The translations under genes were made by a program, and so were the position numbers. From assembly GCF_021026315.1 (NCBI RefSeq), contig NZ_JAJNCX010000022.1:1-32022 (forward strand): DNA of 32,022 nucleotides, read 5' to 3'. Below, piece by piece: positions 15,803 to 25,400 of the stretch (the stretch's first letter is position 1; each line of letters starts with the position of its first letter). The stretch is from Rhizobium sp. C4 (GTDB lineage Bacteria; Pseudomonadota; Alphaproteobacteria; Rhizobiales; Rhizobiaceae). The notes under the pieces were generated by a model. The model was not told the DNA's origin. It was given only the letters and a program-made list of their open reading frames with translations, and searched no databases.

Positions 15803-16720
15803 TCAGATCGCCCCGCTGAACGTGTCGCAGGCCGAGAGTTTGCCGGTATCGAAGCCGCGCTGGAACCACTTCATGCGCTGCGCCGACGTCCCGTGCGTGA
15901 AGCTGTCGGGCACGACATAGCCCCGGCCCTGCTTCTGCAGCGCGTCGTCGCCGATCTGGTGGGCGGCATTCAGCGCCTCCTCGAGGTCGCCGGATTTCAG
16001 GATGCCCTTCTGCTGGCTGAACTTGCCCCAGATCCCGGCAAAGCAGTCAGCCTGCAGCTCGACGCGCACCGACATGGCATTCGCCTGCGTTTCGCTCATC
16101 TTGGCGCGTGCCTGATTGAACTTCGGCAGGATGCCGAGCAGGTTCTGGACGTGATGGCCGATCTCATGCGCGATCACATAGGCATCGGCGAAGTCGCCGC
16201 CTGCCTTGAACTTCTGCTGCATCTCCTGGAAGAAGTCGGTGTCGAGATAGACCTTGCGGTCGGTTGGGCAGTAGAATGGTCCGACCGCAGGGGTGGCCTC
16301 GCCGCAGGGCGACACCCACTGACCGCGATACATGACCAGCTTCGGCCGCTCATAGGTCTTGCCCATGGTTTCGAAAATGCCGGTCCAGGTGTCTTCCGTA
16401 TCCGCCAGCACCTGCGAGACGAATTTCTTCATCACCTCGTCCTGCGCGGTGTTGGAGTTGTTGCGGCTCTGCGACTGGCTGTAGTTCGAACCGACCTGCC
16501 CGCCGGGCTCACCGGAGAGAATCTGCAGCAGGTCGATGCCCAGAAACAGCTTCAGCGCGAAATAGATGACAGCAAAGATGATGATCGTGCGGAAGGAAAA
16601 GCCGCCTAGCGGAATGCCGCCCGGGATGGAAAAGCCACCGCCCCGCCCGACCGGCCCGCCGCCGGACTGGTCGCGCACGTCCTCGATATTGTCGGATTCC
16701 CGGCGTCCGTTCAGATCCAT
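15803..16720 (-). CDS. YpfJ-type membrane-anchored putative neutral zinc metallopeptidase
   Basis: The 305-residue protein belongs to the YpfJ/KPN_02809 neutral zinc metallopeptidase family. Residues 1-42 are Gly/Arg-rich and cytoplasmic, with the family opening MDLNGRRESDNIEDVRDQ; one membrane segment spans about 43-65; the rest is likely periplasmic. The zinc site is H185-E-I-G-H189 in YVIAHEIGHHVQ, with a later glutamate candidate in VELQADCFAGIW. Cys pairs (SPCG, FYCP, ADCF, SACD) suggest disulphides. The substrate is unknown; cleavage of envelope proteins is inferred. It lies 74 bp downstream of the GST gene in the same direction, with GAGGGGAG before its start, and may share that transcript. 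Confidence 0.93.
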   Translation of the reverse strand: MDLNGRRESDNIEDVRDQSGGGPVGRGGGFSIPGGIPLGGFSFRTIIIFAVIYFALKLFLGIDLLQILSGEPGGQVGSNYSQSQSRNNSNTAQDEVMKKFVSQVLADTEDTWTGIFETMGKTYERPKLVMYRGQWVSPCGEATPAVGPFYCPTDRKVYLDTDFFQEMQQKFKAGGDFADAYVIAHEIGHHVQNLLGILPKFNQARAKMSETQANAMSVRVELQADCFAGIWGKFSQQKGILKSGDLEEALNAAHQIGDDALQKQGRGYVVPDSFTHGTSAQRMKWFQRGFDTGKLSACDTFSGAI

Positions 16721-16794
16721 GGAGCTCCCCTCTCTTCACCGCTGGATTCCCTTCTATCTGAATTCAGCGGCGCGGCAAATCAAAGGCTTGGAAA

Positions 16795-17442
16795 TCAGCT
16801 GACCTTTTCGGCGGCGCGCTGGTAGGCCGGTCGCGTCTTGATGGCATGGAGCCACGAATTGATCGACCGATAGTTCGGCCCCAGCCCGGCCCGGGTGATC
16901 GCCGCCTCGACGGGGAAGCTCATGATGATGTCGGCGGCGGAGAATTCCGAGCCGGCGAACCAGCCGTTTTCCGAAAGCTCCGCTTCCCACAGATCGGCAT
17001 TGTCCTTCAGCTGCGGATCGAGCATGCGCCGCATGATCCCGCCGCTGATCGCATTGGCAAAGGGCTTCATGAAGAAAGGAACCTGTTTCGGGATCATCCC
17101 GAAGATCAGCTTCATGACCAGCAGCGGCATGGCCGTACCTTCGGCATAATGCAGCCAGTAGGTATAGGCGAGACGTTCCGGCGTGCGGGCCGCCGGGACG
17201 AGCCCCTTGGGATCGTATTTTTCCAGGAGATATTCAAAGATCGCCCCGCTCTCGGCAATCACCAACCCATCGTCTTCGAGGACCGGCGACTTGCCGAGCG
17301 GATGCACCTTCTTCAATTCGGCAGGCGCGCGATAGTCGGGACCGCGCTTGTAGAACTTGATCTGATAGTCGAGGCCAAGCTCCTCGAGCAGCCAGATCAG
17401 CCGGTGGGCACGCGAATTGTTGAGGTAATGGACGATCAGCAC
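16795..17442 (-). CDS. Glutathione S-transferase family protein
   Basis: The 215-residue protein has the two-domain GST layout. The N-terminal thioredoxin-like domain includes LNNSRAHRLIWLLEELGLDYQI, the cis-proline in GKSPVLEDDGLVIAESGAIFEYLLEKY (the ES pair binds the glutathione glutamyl group), and the C-terminal all-helical domain includes WFAGSEFSAADIIMSFPVEAA with the N-capping motif SAADI. The catalytic residue is probably S9 or N8 in LNNSRAHR, as in the bacterial plant-type GSTs. It is cytoplasmic; the substrate is unknown. It begins 11 bp after the DUF2306 gene, so the two are co-transcribed. Confidence 0.93.
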   Translation of the reverse strand: MLIVHYLNNSRAHRLIWLLEELGLDYQIKFYKRGPDYRAPAELKKVHPLGKSPVLEDDGLVIAESGAIFEYLLEKYDPKGLVPAARTPERLAYTYWLHYAEGTAMPLLVMKLIFGMIPKQVPFFMKPFANAISGGIMRRMLDPQLKDNADLWEAELSENGWFAGSEFSAADIIMSFPVEAAITRAGLGPNYRSINSWLHAIKTRPAYQRAAEKVS

Positions 17443-17453
17443 ATGTTTCTCCG

Positions 17454-17999
17454 TCAGGCATTTTCTATCGATCGGACGTTGCGAGCGCGACGCGGCACGG
17501 ACCTGAACCGCGTGACATACATCGTATAGGCGTAACCGAGCGCGACGACCACTCCGGCAGCCACAATCGAGTGCCGCACCGCTTCCGGTGTCGCACCGGC
17601 CGAACCGCCGAGAAATATCTCGTTCATCAGCCGGCCCGGCCAGAAGGTAAAGATGCCCGCACCGAATATTCCGCCGATATAGGCACTGATCAGGGCGGAT
17701 TTATGCGCCCTGACATTACCGCGGCGGATTTGCCAGATTGCCGACGCACACGAGACGATTACGACGACCGAAAGAAGATGGATCGGGCTGAAATCACCCC
17801 ACATCCGGATTTGATGGATGAAGAAGGTGGAAATCGCCGTCATGACCATCAGCAGCATCCAGATGCGCCCCAGCAGCTTGTGGCGCGGTGTGCCCTTTCG
17901 GGTCAAAAGCACATAAGCGCCGAGAAAAGCCGCCGGCACGACGGTCAGAACGTGAAACTGTACGGCGAAAGATGCGTCGAGAAGAGGCTGCAGGTTCAT
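17454..17999 (-). CDS. DUF2306 integral membrane protein
   Basis: The 181-residue protein has about four to five membrane segments: FHVLTVVPAAFLGAYVLL, LGRIWMLLMVMTAISTFFIHQI, IHLLSVVVIVSCASAIW, AYIGGIFGAGIFTFWPGRLMNEI and SIVAAGVVVALGYAYTMYV. The family features are the TPRHKLLGRIWMLLM loop-helix, the conserved histidines in FFIHQI and IHLLS, and the RAHKSAL loop; DUF2306 proteins resemble heme- or quinone-associated small membrane proteins, but no function is established. The start at 17999 has GGAGA upstream. It heads an operon with the GST gene and is divergent, across 92 bp, from a LytTR regulator that may control it. Confidence 0.87.
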   Translation of the reverse strand: MNLQPLLDASFAVQFHVLTVVPAAFLGAYVLLTRKGTPRHKLLGRIWMLLMVMTAISTFFIHQIRMWGDFSPIHLLSVVVIVSCASAIWQIRRGNVRAHKSALISAYIGGIFGAGIFTFWPGRLMNEIFLGGSAGATPEAVRHSIVAAGVVVALGYAYTMYVTRFRSVPRRARNVRSIENA

Positions 18000-18091
18000 T
18001 TGGCTGTCTCCGGGGGATTGCAACTGGTCTCCGCTTCGTCCAATTGTTTCCGCCGATCAAATCTGCCTACGCATGTTGAAGAGGCCTATAC

Positions 18092-18952
18092 GTGAACGGT
18101 GGCAAATTGCATTCCGCGCTTCGCGAACTGCAGGACTTCGCAAGCTCCAGAAATTTCTGGATCGTGCTTGCCGCTATCGTTTTGTTGTTCACGGCCATCG
18201 GCCCCTTCGGGACCGATCATTTCATGGGCGTCCTGCCGCGCTTCGGCTTCTGGCTGGTGAACATGTTCGTCGGCACCTGGATCGCGATCGTCTTCGTGGT
18301 GTTCGCCGAACTCTATCTGGATCGCTTCATCGCCCGGCCCTTCGCGCGCATGTTCGTCGGGTCGCTTCTGTCCTGCCCGGTCATCGGGTTGACATCCATG
18401 CTCGTGGTCTACTCCTGGCGCGGACCGGAGCCGTCCTGGGCGCGCTATCTGGAAAACACGGCACAGGCCCTGCCCATCGGGATCGTCTTCACGCTGATCT
18501 TCTGGGCCTCGATGCGTCATGAGAAGCAGATCAGGCTCGCAGCCGAAGGCGCCAGCCCGGACGGCTTGGCAACGCAATCTGCCCTGGCTGCGGGTGTCGT
18601 TGCAGAAAGCCGCGAGCAAAAGGCAATCTCCGAGCCCCCGCCATTGCTGTCGCGGCTCAAGCCGGAAAACCGCGCCCCCATCCTGCGCCTGTCGGCAGAG
18701 GATCACTACACGCACACGGTCACCACCCGTGGCCGCGAACTCATCCTCATCCGCTTCTCCGATGCACTCTCCGAACTCGGCGACACGGTCGGCACGCAGA
18801 TCCACCGCTCGCACTGGATCGCCTGCGCGGCCTTCGACGCGCTGCTGACGAAGGATGGCAAGCTGATGGCAAGACTGAAGGACGGAACAGAGCTTCCGGT
18901 CAGTCGCAGCTTCGCAAGCGAAGTGCGGGCGAAGGTCTCAAGCTGGTCCTGA
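18092..18952 (+). CDS. Membrane-anchored LytTR-domain transcriptional regulator
   Basis: The 286-residue protein has four hydrophobic segments in its first half (WIVLAAIVLLFTAIGPFG, GFWLVNMFVGTWIAIVFVVF, FVGSLLSCPVIGLTSMLVVY, ALPIGIVFTLIFWA), then a charged linker and a C-terminal LytTR DNA-binding domain at about 185-283 (PILRLSAEDHYTHTVTTRGRELILIRFSDALSEL, QIHRSHWIACAAF, LMARLKDGTELPVSRSFASEV). No receiver domain is seen, so it senses through the membrane part or a partner rather than a kinase. This membrane-LytTR layout is common in Alphaproteobacteria. GTG 18092 is chosen for GAAGAGG 7 nt upstream. It is divergent from the DUF2306-GST operon, its likely target. Confidence 0.88.
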   Translation: MNGGKLHSALRELQDFASSRNFWIVLAAIVLLFTAIGPFGTDHFMGVLPRFGFWLVNMFVGTWIAIVFVVFAELYLDRFIARPFARMFVGSLLSCPVIGLTSMLVVYSWRGPEPSWARYLENTAQALPIGIVFTLIFWASMRHEKQIRLAAEGASPDGLATQSALAAGVVAESREQKAISEPPPLLSRLKPENRAPILRLSAEDHYTHTVTTRGRELILIRFSDALSELGDTVGTQIHRSHWIACAAFDALLTKDGKLMARLKDGTELPVSRSFASEVRAKVSSWS

Positions 18953-19022
18953 GACCGGAGCAGTTACACCAGGAGCGCATCAGGGCTTTGCGTCCGCAAC
19001 AGCCTAGCCGCAACCAGCTTCG

Positions 19023-19949
19023 TCAGGCGGCTTTCGGCCGTGCGAGCCAGATGCCCCAGAGGATGATCATGCCGCCGCCCGCCTGCAGGAGTGAGACGGG
19101 CTCGCCGAGCAGGATCCAGGCGATGATGGCCGCAGCGATCGCCTCCAGAAAGATCACCAGCGAGGAGAAGACCGTCGGCAGCCGACCGAGTGCAACGGAA
19201 AGCAGCCCCTGCCCGCCGGCATGGCTGACAAAGGCGAGCGTCAGCAGGATGCCCCAGCCATAACCGCTCTTCGGCAGGATATGCGGCTCCATCACATAGG
19301 CGACGACAAAGAGAAGCGCTGCCGTGATCAGGCTCATCTCGAAGGTGACGCGCGCCGCGCCGCTCTTGAGCCGCGCCGCACCGACGGCGAGGAAATAGAG
19401 ACCGAAGAAGACGCCCGTCACGATGCCCATGAGGTCGCCCAGGGCACGGGCCGGATTGAAGGCAAGGCTCTCCGCCACAAGCGCCGCTCCACCGACGAGG
19501 CAGAGCCCCAGCCCGACCAGCGTCATGCGGCTTACCCGCTGGCGCAGCAGCAGCCAGCCGAAGATCACCACCCACAGCGGCGCCATTGTGGCGAAGAACG
19601 TGCCATTGGCGATGCTCGTATGCATCACCGTCAGGTGCCAGAAGAACAGGTCGCCGGAAAAGGCGAGACCGGCGAGGATCGTGGCAAGCGGGAACTTGGC
19701 GCGCGGCGCATCCGGCCGCTGGCGCTCCTCCTGCCACATCCAGAACCAGAGCACCGGCAGCGCGAGGAAGACCCGCCAGAACGCACTGGCATAGGGCCCG
19801 ACATCGGCGAGCCGCACCAGCGACGGCGAAATGCTCATGGCGAGTGCTGCCGCGATCATCGCAACAAGGCCGAGCGCAAAGCCGGCCGGTCGCGCCGATG
19901 CGGTTGCGACGGCGGGAGTTTCAGGCTTCGGCGAAGCGTCTATGGTCAT
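19023..19949 (-). CDS. EamA/DMT family permease
   Basis: The 308-residue protein has ten hydrophobic segments in two EamA repeats: the first includes ISPSLVRLADVGPYASAFWRVFLALPVLW and ALFSG-type helices up to GGAALVAESL, the second begins LGDLMGIVTGVFFGLYFLAVG and ends VIFLEAIAAAIIAWILLGEPVSLLQAGGGMIILWGIWLA, the highly typical EamA C-terminal signature with LGE. Family members export amino acids, nucleosides or other metabolites; the substrate cannot be told. It follows the MarR gene on the same strand after 97 bp and may be under its control. It is convergent with the LytTR gene across 70 bp, where I see no clear terminator. Confidence 0.93.
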   Translation of the reverse strand: MTIDASPKPETPAVATASARPAGFALGLVAMIAAALAMSISPSLVRLADVGPYASAFWRVFLALPVLWFWMWQEERQRPDAPRAKFPLATILAGLAFSGDLFFWHLTVMHTSIANGTFFATMAPLWVVIFGWLLLRQRVSRMTLVGLGLCLVGGAALVAESLAFNPARALGDLMGIVTGVFFGLYFLAVGAARLKSGAARVTFEMSLITAALLFVVAYVMEPHILPKSGYGWGILLTLAFVSHAGGQGLLSVALGRLPTVFSSLVIFLEAIAAAIIAWILLGEPVSLLQAGGGMIILWGIWLARPKAA

Positions 19950-20046
19950 GGAGGCGGGCTTTCGGGGAAATTGATCCTCGCCTTCTGGCAGAATCGCAGC
20001 GGCAAGGAAACGTCTTTTTCAACCGCCCCGGAGGGAGAGCCTAGAA

Positions 20047-20559
20047 TCACACCTCGGAAGACTTGGCCCGGGCCTCGAATTCATCGACGAACCTGAGATA
20101 AAGCCGGCCGAAATGCCCGATATCTTCCGGGCTCCAGTCGGCGACGATGGATTCGATGAGATCGCGCTTCACGCTCTGCGCCTCGCGGAAATAGGCGCGC
20201 GCCTTGTCGGTAAGTTCGACGACCGCGCGGCGCGCGTCGGCCTGGGACACCGAGCGGATGAGGAATTCGCCCTGCACCAGCTCGGAAATCAGCCGGCTGC
20301 TGCGCGACGGGTCGACATGCATCATGTCGGCGACAGCCCCCACAGTCACCTCCCCGTTTTCCGAGATCCGCCGCACGGCCTCGATGACGTCAAGATGCGA
20401 CAGTTCGAGCGTCGGCGCGGCGCGCTTCATCGCCATGCGGCCGATGATGCGACGGCCAATCATCAGCCGCATGCGCGACATGGCCTGACCGATCAGGGCG
20501 ATGTCGGCATCCGTTTCTGACTTTGCGCGGTCAGCCGCGTGTTCCGCTTGGGCGCTCAT
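20047..20559 (-). CDS. MarR family transcriptional repressor
   Basis: The 170-residue protein has the MarR winged-helix fold at about 50-140: LSHLDVIEAVRRISENGEVTVGAVADMMHVDPSRSSRLISELVQGEFLIRSVSQADARRAVVELTDKARAYF, with the recognition helix PSRSSRLISELV and the wing DARRAVVEL. Flanking helices form the dimer interface. It is divergent from a DHA2 drug exporter across 140 bp, and the space between contains palindromic and repeated elements, so it most likely represses the exporter and itself and is released by a small phenolic or drug ligand. The EamA gene downstream may be part of the same response. Confidence 0.93.
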   Translation of the reverse strand: MSAQAEHAADRAKSETDADIALIGQAMSRMRLMIGRRIIGRMAMKRAAPTLELSHLDVIEAVRRISENGEVTVGAVADMMHVDPSRSSRLISELVQGEFLIRSVSQADARRAVVELTDKARAYFREAQSVKRDLIESIVADWSPEDIGHFGRLYLRFVDEFEARAKSSEV

Positions 20560-20594
20560 GGAAAAGGCAGGTCCTCCTTGTTTCGATCAGGCAT

Positions 20595-20643
20595 AACAAA
20601 TTTGTTTGCATTTGTCACGCATATGAATTTGACATTTGTTTGC
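20595..20643. promoter_or_regulatory. Operator-like elements between marR-type and MFS genes
   Basis: Seen here are a perfect 12-bp palindrome AACAAATTTGTT (20595-20606), a direct repeat of ATTTGTTTGC at 20600-20609 and 20634-20643 (34 bp apart, about three helix turns), and TGTCA-N11-TGACA between them. The second repeat overlaps the exporter -35. These are candidate MarR binding sites; the assignment is inferred from position and symmetry. Confidence 0.5.
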
Positions 20644-20657
20644 CATAGGCACATAAA
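20629..20657 (+). promoter_or_regulatory. Predicted promoter of the MFS exporter
   Basis: A consensus TTGACA (20629-20634), 17-bp spacer and CATAAA (20652-20657). The transcript would start near 20664, about 36 nt before the start codon. The -35 adjoins the repeated operator-like element. Confidence 0.6.
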
Positions 20658-20699
20658 AGTCCAACTCACCTTGAGCTACTCTATCGAGATTGCCTTGTC

Positions 20700-22229
20700 A
20701 TGCACAACCGTATGAAGCCTGCCCCCGCAGAGGCCGAAATCCAGCACGATGCGCCCATGGCGCTCGACCACAGGCGGCGGCTGATCGTCTTTGCCTTCCT
20801 TTTGACAGGCGTCTTCATGGCAACACTCGACAACCAGATCGTCGCCACGGCCTTGCCGACCATTGTCGGCGAATTCGGTCAACTGGAACGCTTCGGCTGG
20901 GTGGGCTCGGCCTATCTTCTCGCCTCCAGCGCCGTCATGCCGCTCTATGGCAAGCTCGGCGATCTCTTCGGCCGCAAATACGTCATGATGGCGGCCGTCT
21001 TCATCTTCACGCTCGGCTCCGCCACCTGCGGCCTGGCCGTGTCGATGGACACGCTGATTGCCGCGCGCGTCTTGCAGGCGCTCGGCGGTGGCGGCATCAT
21101 GGTCTCGATCTTCTCGATCAATGCCGATCTCTTCGAGCCGCGTGAACGGGCAAAATACCAGAGCTATTCCAGTCTCATGCTCATGCTCTCCAGCGCCGTC
21201 GGACCCGCGCTCGGCGGCGTGATGAGCGACCTGTTCGGCTGGCGCTCGATCTTCCTGATCAACCTGCCGATCGGCATCATCGTGCTTCTCGGCATCGGCG
21301 CCATGCTTCCCTACAAGCGCCCGCACCGCAAACCGAAGATCGACTACCTCGGCGCGATCCTGATTGCCGCGGCCATCGCAAGCTTCGTGCTGTGGGCCGA
21401 CAGTTCGGAACTCTTCGGTGGCCTGCTGGCCCCGCAAAGTCTTGGAATCCTCGGCATCGGCGCACTCTGCATCGTCATCTGGATCCAGGTGGAAAAGCGC
21501 GTCGCCGAACCTGTCGTGCCGCTCAGCATCTTCTCGAAGTCCACCGTCAACCTGCTGCTCGTCTTTTCCATGGCCAGCGGCGCCATCGGCATCGGCCTCT
21601 CGACCTATTTCGCACTCTACCTGCAGTCCGCCGTGGGTCTCACGCCAACCAATGCCGGTCTCTTCTTCATCCCGCTGACCGGCGGCATCGCCCTCGGCTC
21701 GCTGACATCCGGCCGCATCATGTCGAAGACCGGCCGCTACAAGATCTTCGCCGTCGTCTCCGGCGTGTCCGCTGTTCTGGCCTTGACGACCATCGCCTTC
21801 CTGCCGCTCTCGGCCCCGCTCTGGGCGATTGCGCCGCTGCTGCTGATCAACGGTCTCGGCATCGGCGTCGCCCAGCAGGTCCCCGTCCTTGGCGTCCAGA
21901 ACACCGCCGACAAGCGCGATACGGGCGCGGCAACGAGCGTCGTGACGCTCACCCGCATGGGCGGCGCCTCAATCGGCATCTCCGTCTATGGCGCGATCCT
22001 TGCCGCCAGCGTCGCGCATCTGACCGTCCCGATTCCCGGCGTCGATGATATCGAGAAGCTGACCCCGAAGGATGTTTCAGGCCTTCCGGAGGCGACGCGG
22101 CAGGCGATCGCAGGCGTCTACCACAACGCCTTCCACCCGCTCTTCCTCACGGGTGCAGCAATCGGACTGGTTGCATTGATCTGCGCCATCAGTCTGAAGA
22201 ACGTGCAGCTTCCAGTGAAGAAGGACTAA
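20700..22229 (+). CDS. DHA2-type MFS multidrug exporter (EmrB/QacA-like)
   Basis: The 509-residue protein has about 14 hydrophobic segments, the DHA2 number. Family motifs are LDNQIVATALPTIVGEF in TM1 (motif D1), the loop motif A GKLGDLFGRKYVMM, motif B around RVLQALGGGGIMVS, and motif C SAVGPALGGVMSDLFGWRSIFLINLPIG. It should expel drugs or other hydrophobic compounds by proton antiport across the inner membrane. No EmrA-type adaptor gene is adjacent. The ATG at 20700 fits the predicted promoter; ATG 20712 and 20757 are possible since the ribosome binding site is weak. It is regulated, by position, by the divergent MarR protein. Confidence 0.93.
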   Translation: MHNRMKPAPAEAEIQHDAPMALDHRRRLIVFAFLLTGVFMATLDNQIVATALPTIVGEFGQLERFGWVGSAYLLASSAVMPLYGKLGDLFGRKYVMMAAVFIFTLGSATCGLAVSMDTLIAARVLQALGGGGIMVSIFSINADLFEPRERAKYQSYSSLMLMLSSAVGPALGGVMSDLFGWRSIFLINLPIGIIVLLGIGAMLPYKRPHRKPKIDYLGAILIAAAIASFVLWADSSELFGGLLAPQSLGILGIGALCIVIWIQVEKRVAEPVVPLSIFSKSTVNLLLVFSMASGAIGIGLSTYFALYLQSAVGLTPTNAGLFFIPLTGGIALGSLTSGRIMSKTGRYKIFAVVSGVSAVLALTTIAFLPLSAPLWAIAPLLLINGLGIGVAQQVPVLGVQNTADKRDTGAATSVVTLTRMGGASIGISVYGAILAASVAHLTVPIPGVDDIEKLTPKDVSGLPEATRQAIAGVYHNAFHPLFLTGAAIGLVALICAISLKNVQLPVKKD

Positions 22230-22303
22230 CACGGCTCCCGATTTCTCAGTCGAGACTGTGGTCACCGCACGAAACTTTCCCCCGGAAACCGCCATTTTCG
22301 GGG

Positions 22304-22332
22304 TTGGTTTCCATAAAGACATTCCCTATAAG
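22304..22332 (+). promoter_or_regulatory. Predicted promoter of carB
   Basis: TTGGTT (22304-22309), a 17-bp spacer and TATAAG (22327-22332) give a plausible housekeeping promoter with a leader of about 90 nt before carB. Just upstream, CCCCGGAAA and TTTTCGGGG (about 22280-22303) form an imperfect hairpin that may end the MFS transcript. Confidence 0.5.
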
Positions 22333-22426
22333 GCCCACCTAGCCTTTAAGTCACGAAGTCTGCACCCGGCCCGGTCCCGAACCGTCGCCGGCTTTTGATG
22401 CAGGCCAAAAATATGGAAATGACGCC

Positions 22427-25400
22427 ATGCCGAAGCGCCAAGATATCAAATCGATCCTCATCATCGGCGCGGGGCCGATTGTCATCGGTCAGGCTTGCGA
22501 ATTCGACTATTCCGGCACGCAGGCCTGCAAGGCGCTGAAGGAAGAGGGCTACCGGGTCATTCTGGTCAACTCCAACCCGGCGACCATCATGACCGATCCG
22601 GGCCTGGCGGATGCGACCTATATCGAGCCGATCACCCCGGAAGTCGTCGCCAAGATCATCGCCAAGGAGCGCCCGGACGCGCTGCTCCCGACCATGGGCG
22701 GCCAGACCGCGCTCAACACCGCGCTGTCGCTGAAGCGCATGGGCGTGCTCGACCGCTACAATGTCGAGATGATAGGCGCCAAGCCCGAAGCCATCGACAA
22801 GGCCGAAGACCGCGCGCTCTTCCGCGAAGCCATGGAGAAGATCGGCCTCGAAACGCCGAAGTCGATGCTGGCCAATGCCACCGAAATCAAGAATGCCGAC
22901 CGCAAGACGCATGAGGCGGCGCGCGCCAAGCTCCGCGCCGAACTCTCCGGCGACGCGCTCGACAAGGCGCTGGATGATCTCGAAAACCAGTGGAACCTCG
23001 GCGAGACCGACCGGAAGCAGCGCTACATCAGCCACGCCATGGCGGTTGCCGCCCAGGCGATCGATGTCGTCGGCCTGCCCGCCATCATCCGCCCGTCCTT
23101 CACCATGGGCGGCACCGGCGGCGGCATTGCCTATAACCGCTCGGAATTCTTCGACATCATCGGCTACGGCCTCGACGCCTCGCCGACGACCGAAGTGCTG
23201 ATCGAAGAAAGCGTTCTCGGCTGGAAGGAATATGAGATGGAAGTCGTCCGCGACAAGGCGGACAATTGCATCATCATCTGCTCGATCGAAAACATCGACC
23301 CGATGGGCGTCCACACGGGCGATAGCATCACGGTTGCCCCTGCCCTGACCCTGACGGACAAGGAATACCAGATCATGCGCAACGCCTCGATCGCGGTTCT
23401 GCGCGAGATCGGCGTTGAGACCGGCGGCTCGAACGTGCAGTTCGCGGTCAATCCCGAGAACGGCCGCCTCGTCGTCATCGAAATGAACCCGCGCGTGTCG
23501 CGCTCGTCGGCTCTGGCCTCCAAGGCAACCGGCTTCCCGATCGCCAAGATCGCCGCCAAGCTTGCCGTCGGCTACACGCTCGACGAACTCGAAAACGACA
23601 TCACCGGCGGCGCAACGCCGGCCTCCTTCGAGCCGTCGATCGACTACGTCGTCACCAAGATCCCGCGCTTCGCCTTCGAGAAGTTCCCCGGCGCTTCGCC
23701 GGTTCTGACGACCGCGATGAAGTCGGTCGGCGAAGTCATGGCAATCGGCCGCACCTTCGCGGAATCGCTGCAGAAGGCGCTGCGCGGTCTCGAAACGGGC
23801 CTGACCGGCCTCGACGAGATCGAAATCCCCGGCCTCGGCGATGGCGACGACAAGAACGCAATCCGCGCCGCCATCGGCACGCCGACCCCGAACCGTCTGC
23901 GCCATGTCGCCCAGGCGCTCCGCCTCGGCATGACGGAAGAAGAAGTGCATCAGGGCTGCAAGATCGACCCGTGGTTCATCGCCCAGCTGAAGAACATCGT
24001 CGACATGGAAGCCCGCGTGCGCGAGCACGGCCTGCCGGAAGACGACCAGAACCTGCGCATGCTGAAAGCCATGGGCTTCTCCGACGCGCGCCTTGCCTCG
24101 CTGACCGGCAAGACGGCGAAGGAAGTCGCACATCTGCGCAACCGCCTCAATGTCCGCCCCGTCTACAAGCGCATCGACACCTGTGCGGCCGAATTCGCTT
24201 CGCCGACGGCCTATATGTACTCGACCTACGAGACGCCTTTTGCAGGTGCCACGCGCTCCGAAGCCGAAGTCTCGACCAGAAAGAAGGTCGTCATCCTCGG
24301 CGGCGGCCCGAACCGTATCGGCCAGGGCATCGAATTCGACTATTGCTGCTGCCATGCCGCCTTCGCGCTGAAGGATGCCGGCTTTGAAGCCATCATGGTC
24401 AACTGCAACCCGGAAACCGTCTCGACCGACTACGACACCTCCGACCGCCTCTATTTCGAGCCGCTGACGGCCGAAGACGTGATCGAAATCCTGCGCGCCG
24501 AGCAGGAAAACGGCGAGCTTGTCGGCGTCATCGTGCAGTTCGGTGGCCAGACGCCGCTGAAGCTTGCCGAAGCGCTGGAAAAGAACGGCATCCCGATCCT
24601 CGGCACCGCGCCCGACATGATCGACCTGGCCGAAGACCGCGACCGCTTCCAGAAGCTTCTCCAGAAGCTCGACCTGACGCAGCCGAACAACGGTATTGCC
24701 TATTCCGTCGAACAGGCCCGCCTTGTTGCCGGCGAGATCGGCTTCCCGCTGGTCGTGCGCCCGTCCTATGTTCTGGGTGGCCGCGCCATGCAGATCCTCC
24801 ATTCGGAAAGCCAGCTCCAGTCCTACCTGCTCGACACGGTTCCGGAACTCGTGCCGGAAGACATCAAGGCCCGCTATCCGAACGACAAGACCGGCCAGAT
24901 CAACACGCTGCTCGGCAAGAACCCGCTTCTCTTCGACAGCTACCTGACCAACGCCATCGAAGTGGATGTCGACTGCCTCTGCGACGGCAAGGATGTCTTC
25001 GTCTCGGGCATCATGGAGCATATCGAGGAAGCCGGCATCCATTCCGGCGACAGCGCCTGCTCGCTGCCGGTTCACACGCTCTCCGACGAAATGGTCGATG
25101 AGCTGGAGCGCCAGACGAAGATCCTCGCCAAGGCACTCAATGTCGGCGGCCTGATGAACGTCCAGTTCGCGGTCAAGGACGGCACGATCTACATCCTCGA
25201 AGTCAACCCGCGCGCCTCGCGCACGGTGCCCTTCGTCGCCAAGACCATTGGCGCACCGATCGCCAAGATCGCTGCCCGCATCATGGCCGGCGAAAAGCTG
25301 GACGAGGCCATTGCCGCCTATGGCCAGAAGCCGAACCCGCGCGCGCTGAAGCATATCGCGGTCAAGGAAGCCGTTTTCCCGTTTGCCCGCTTCCCCGGCG

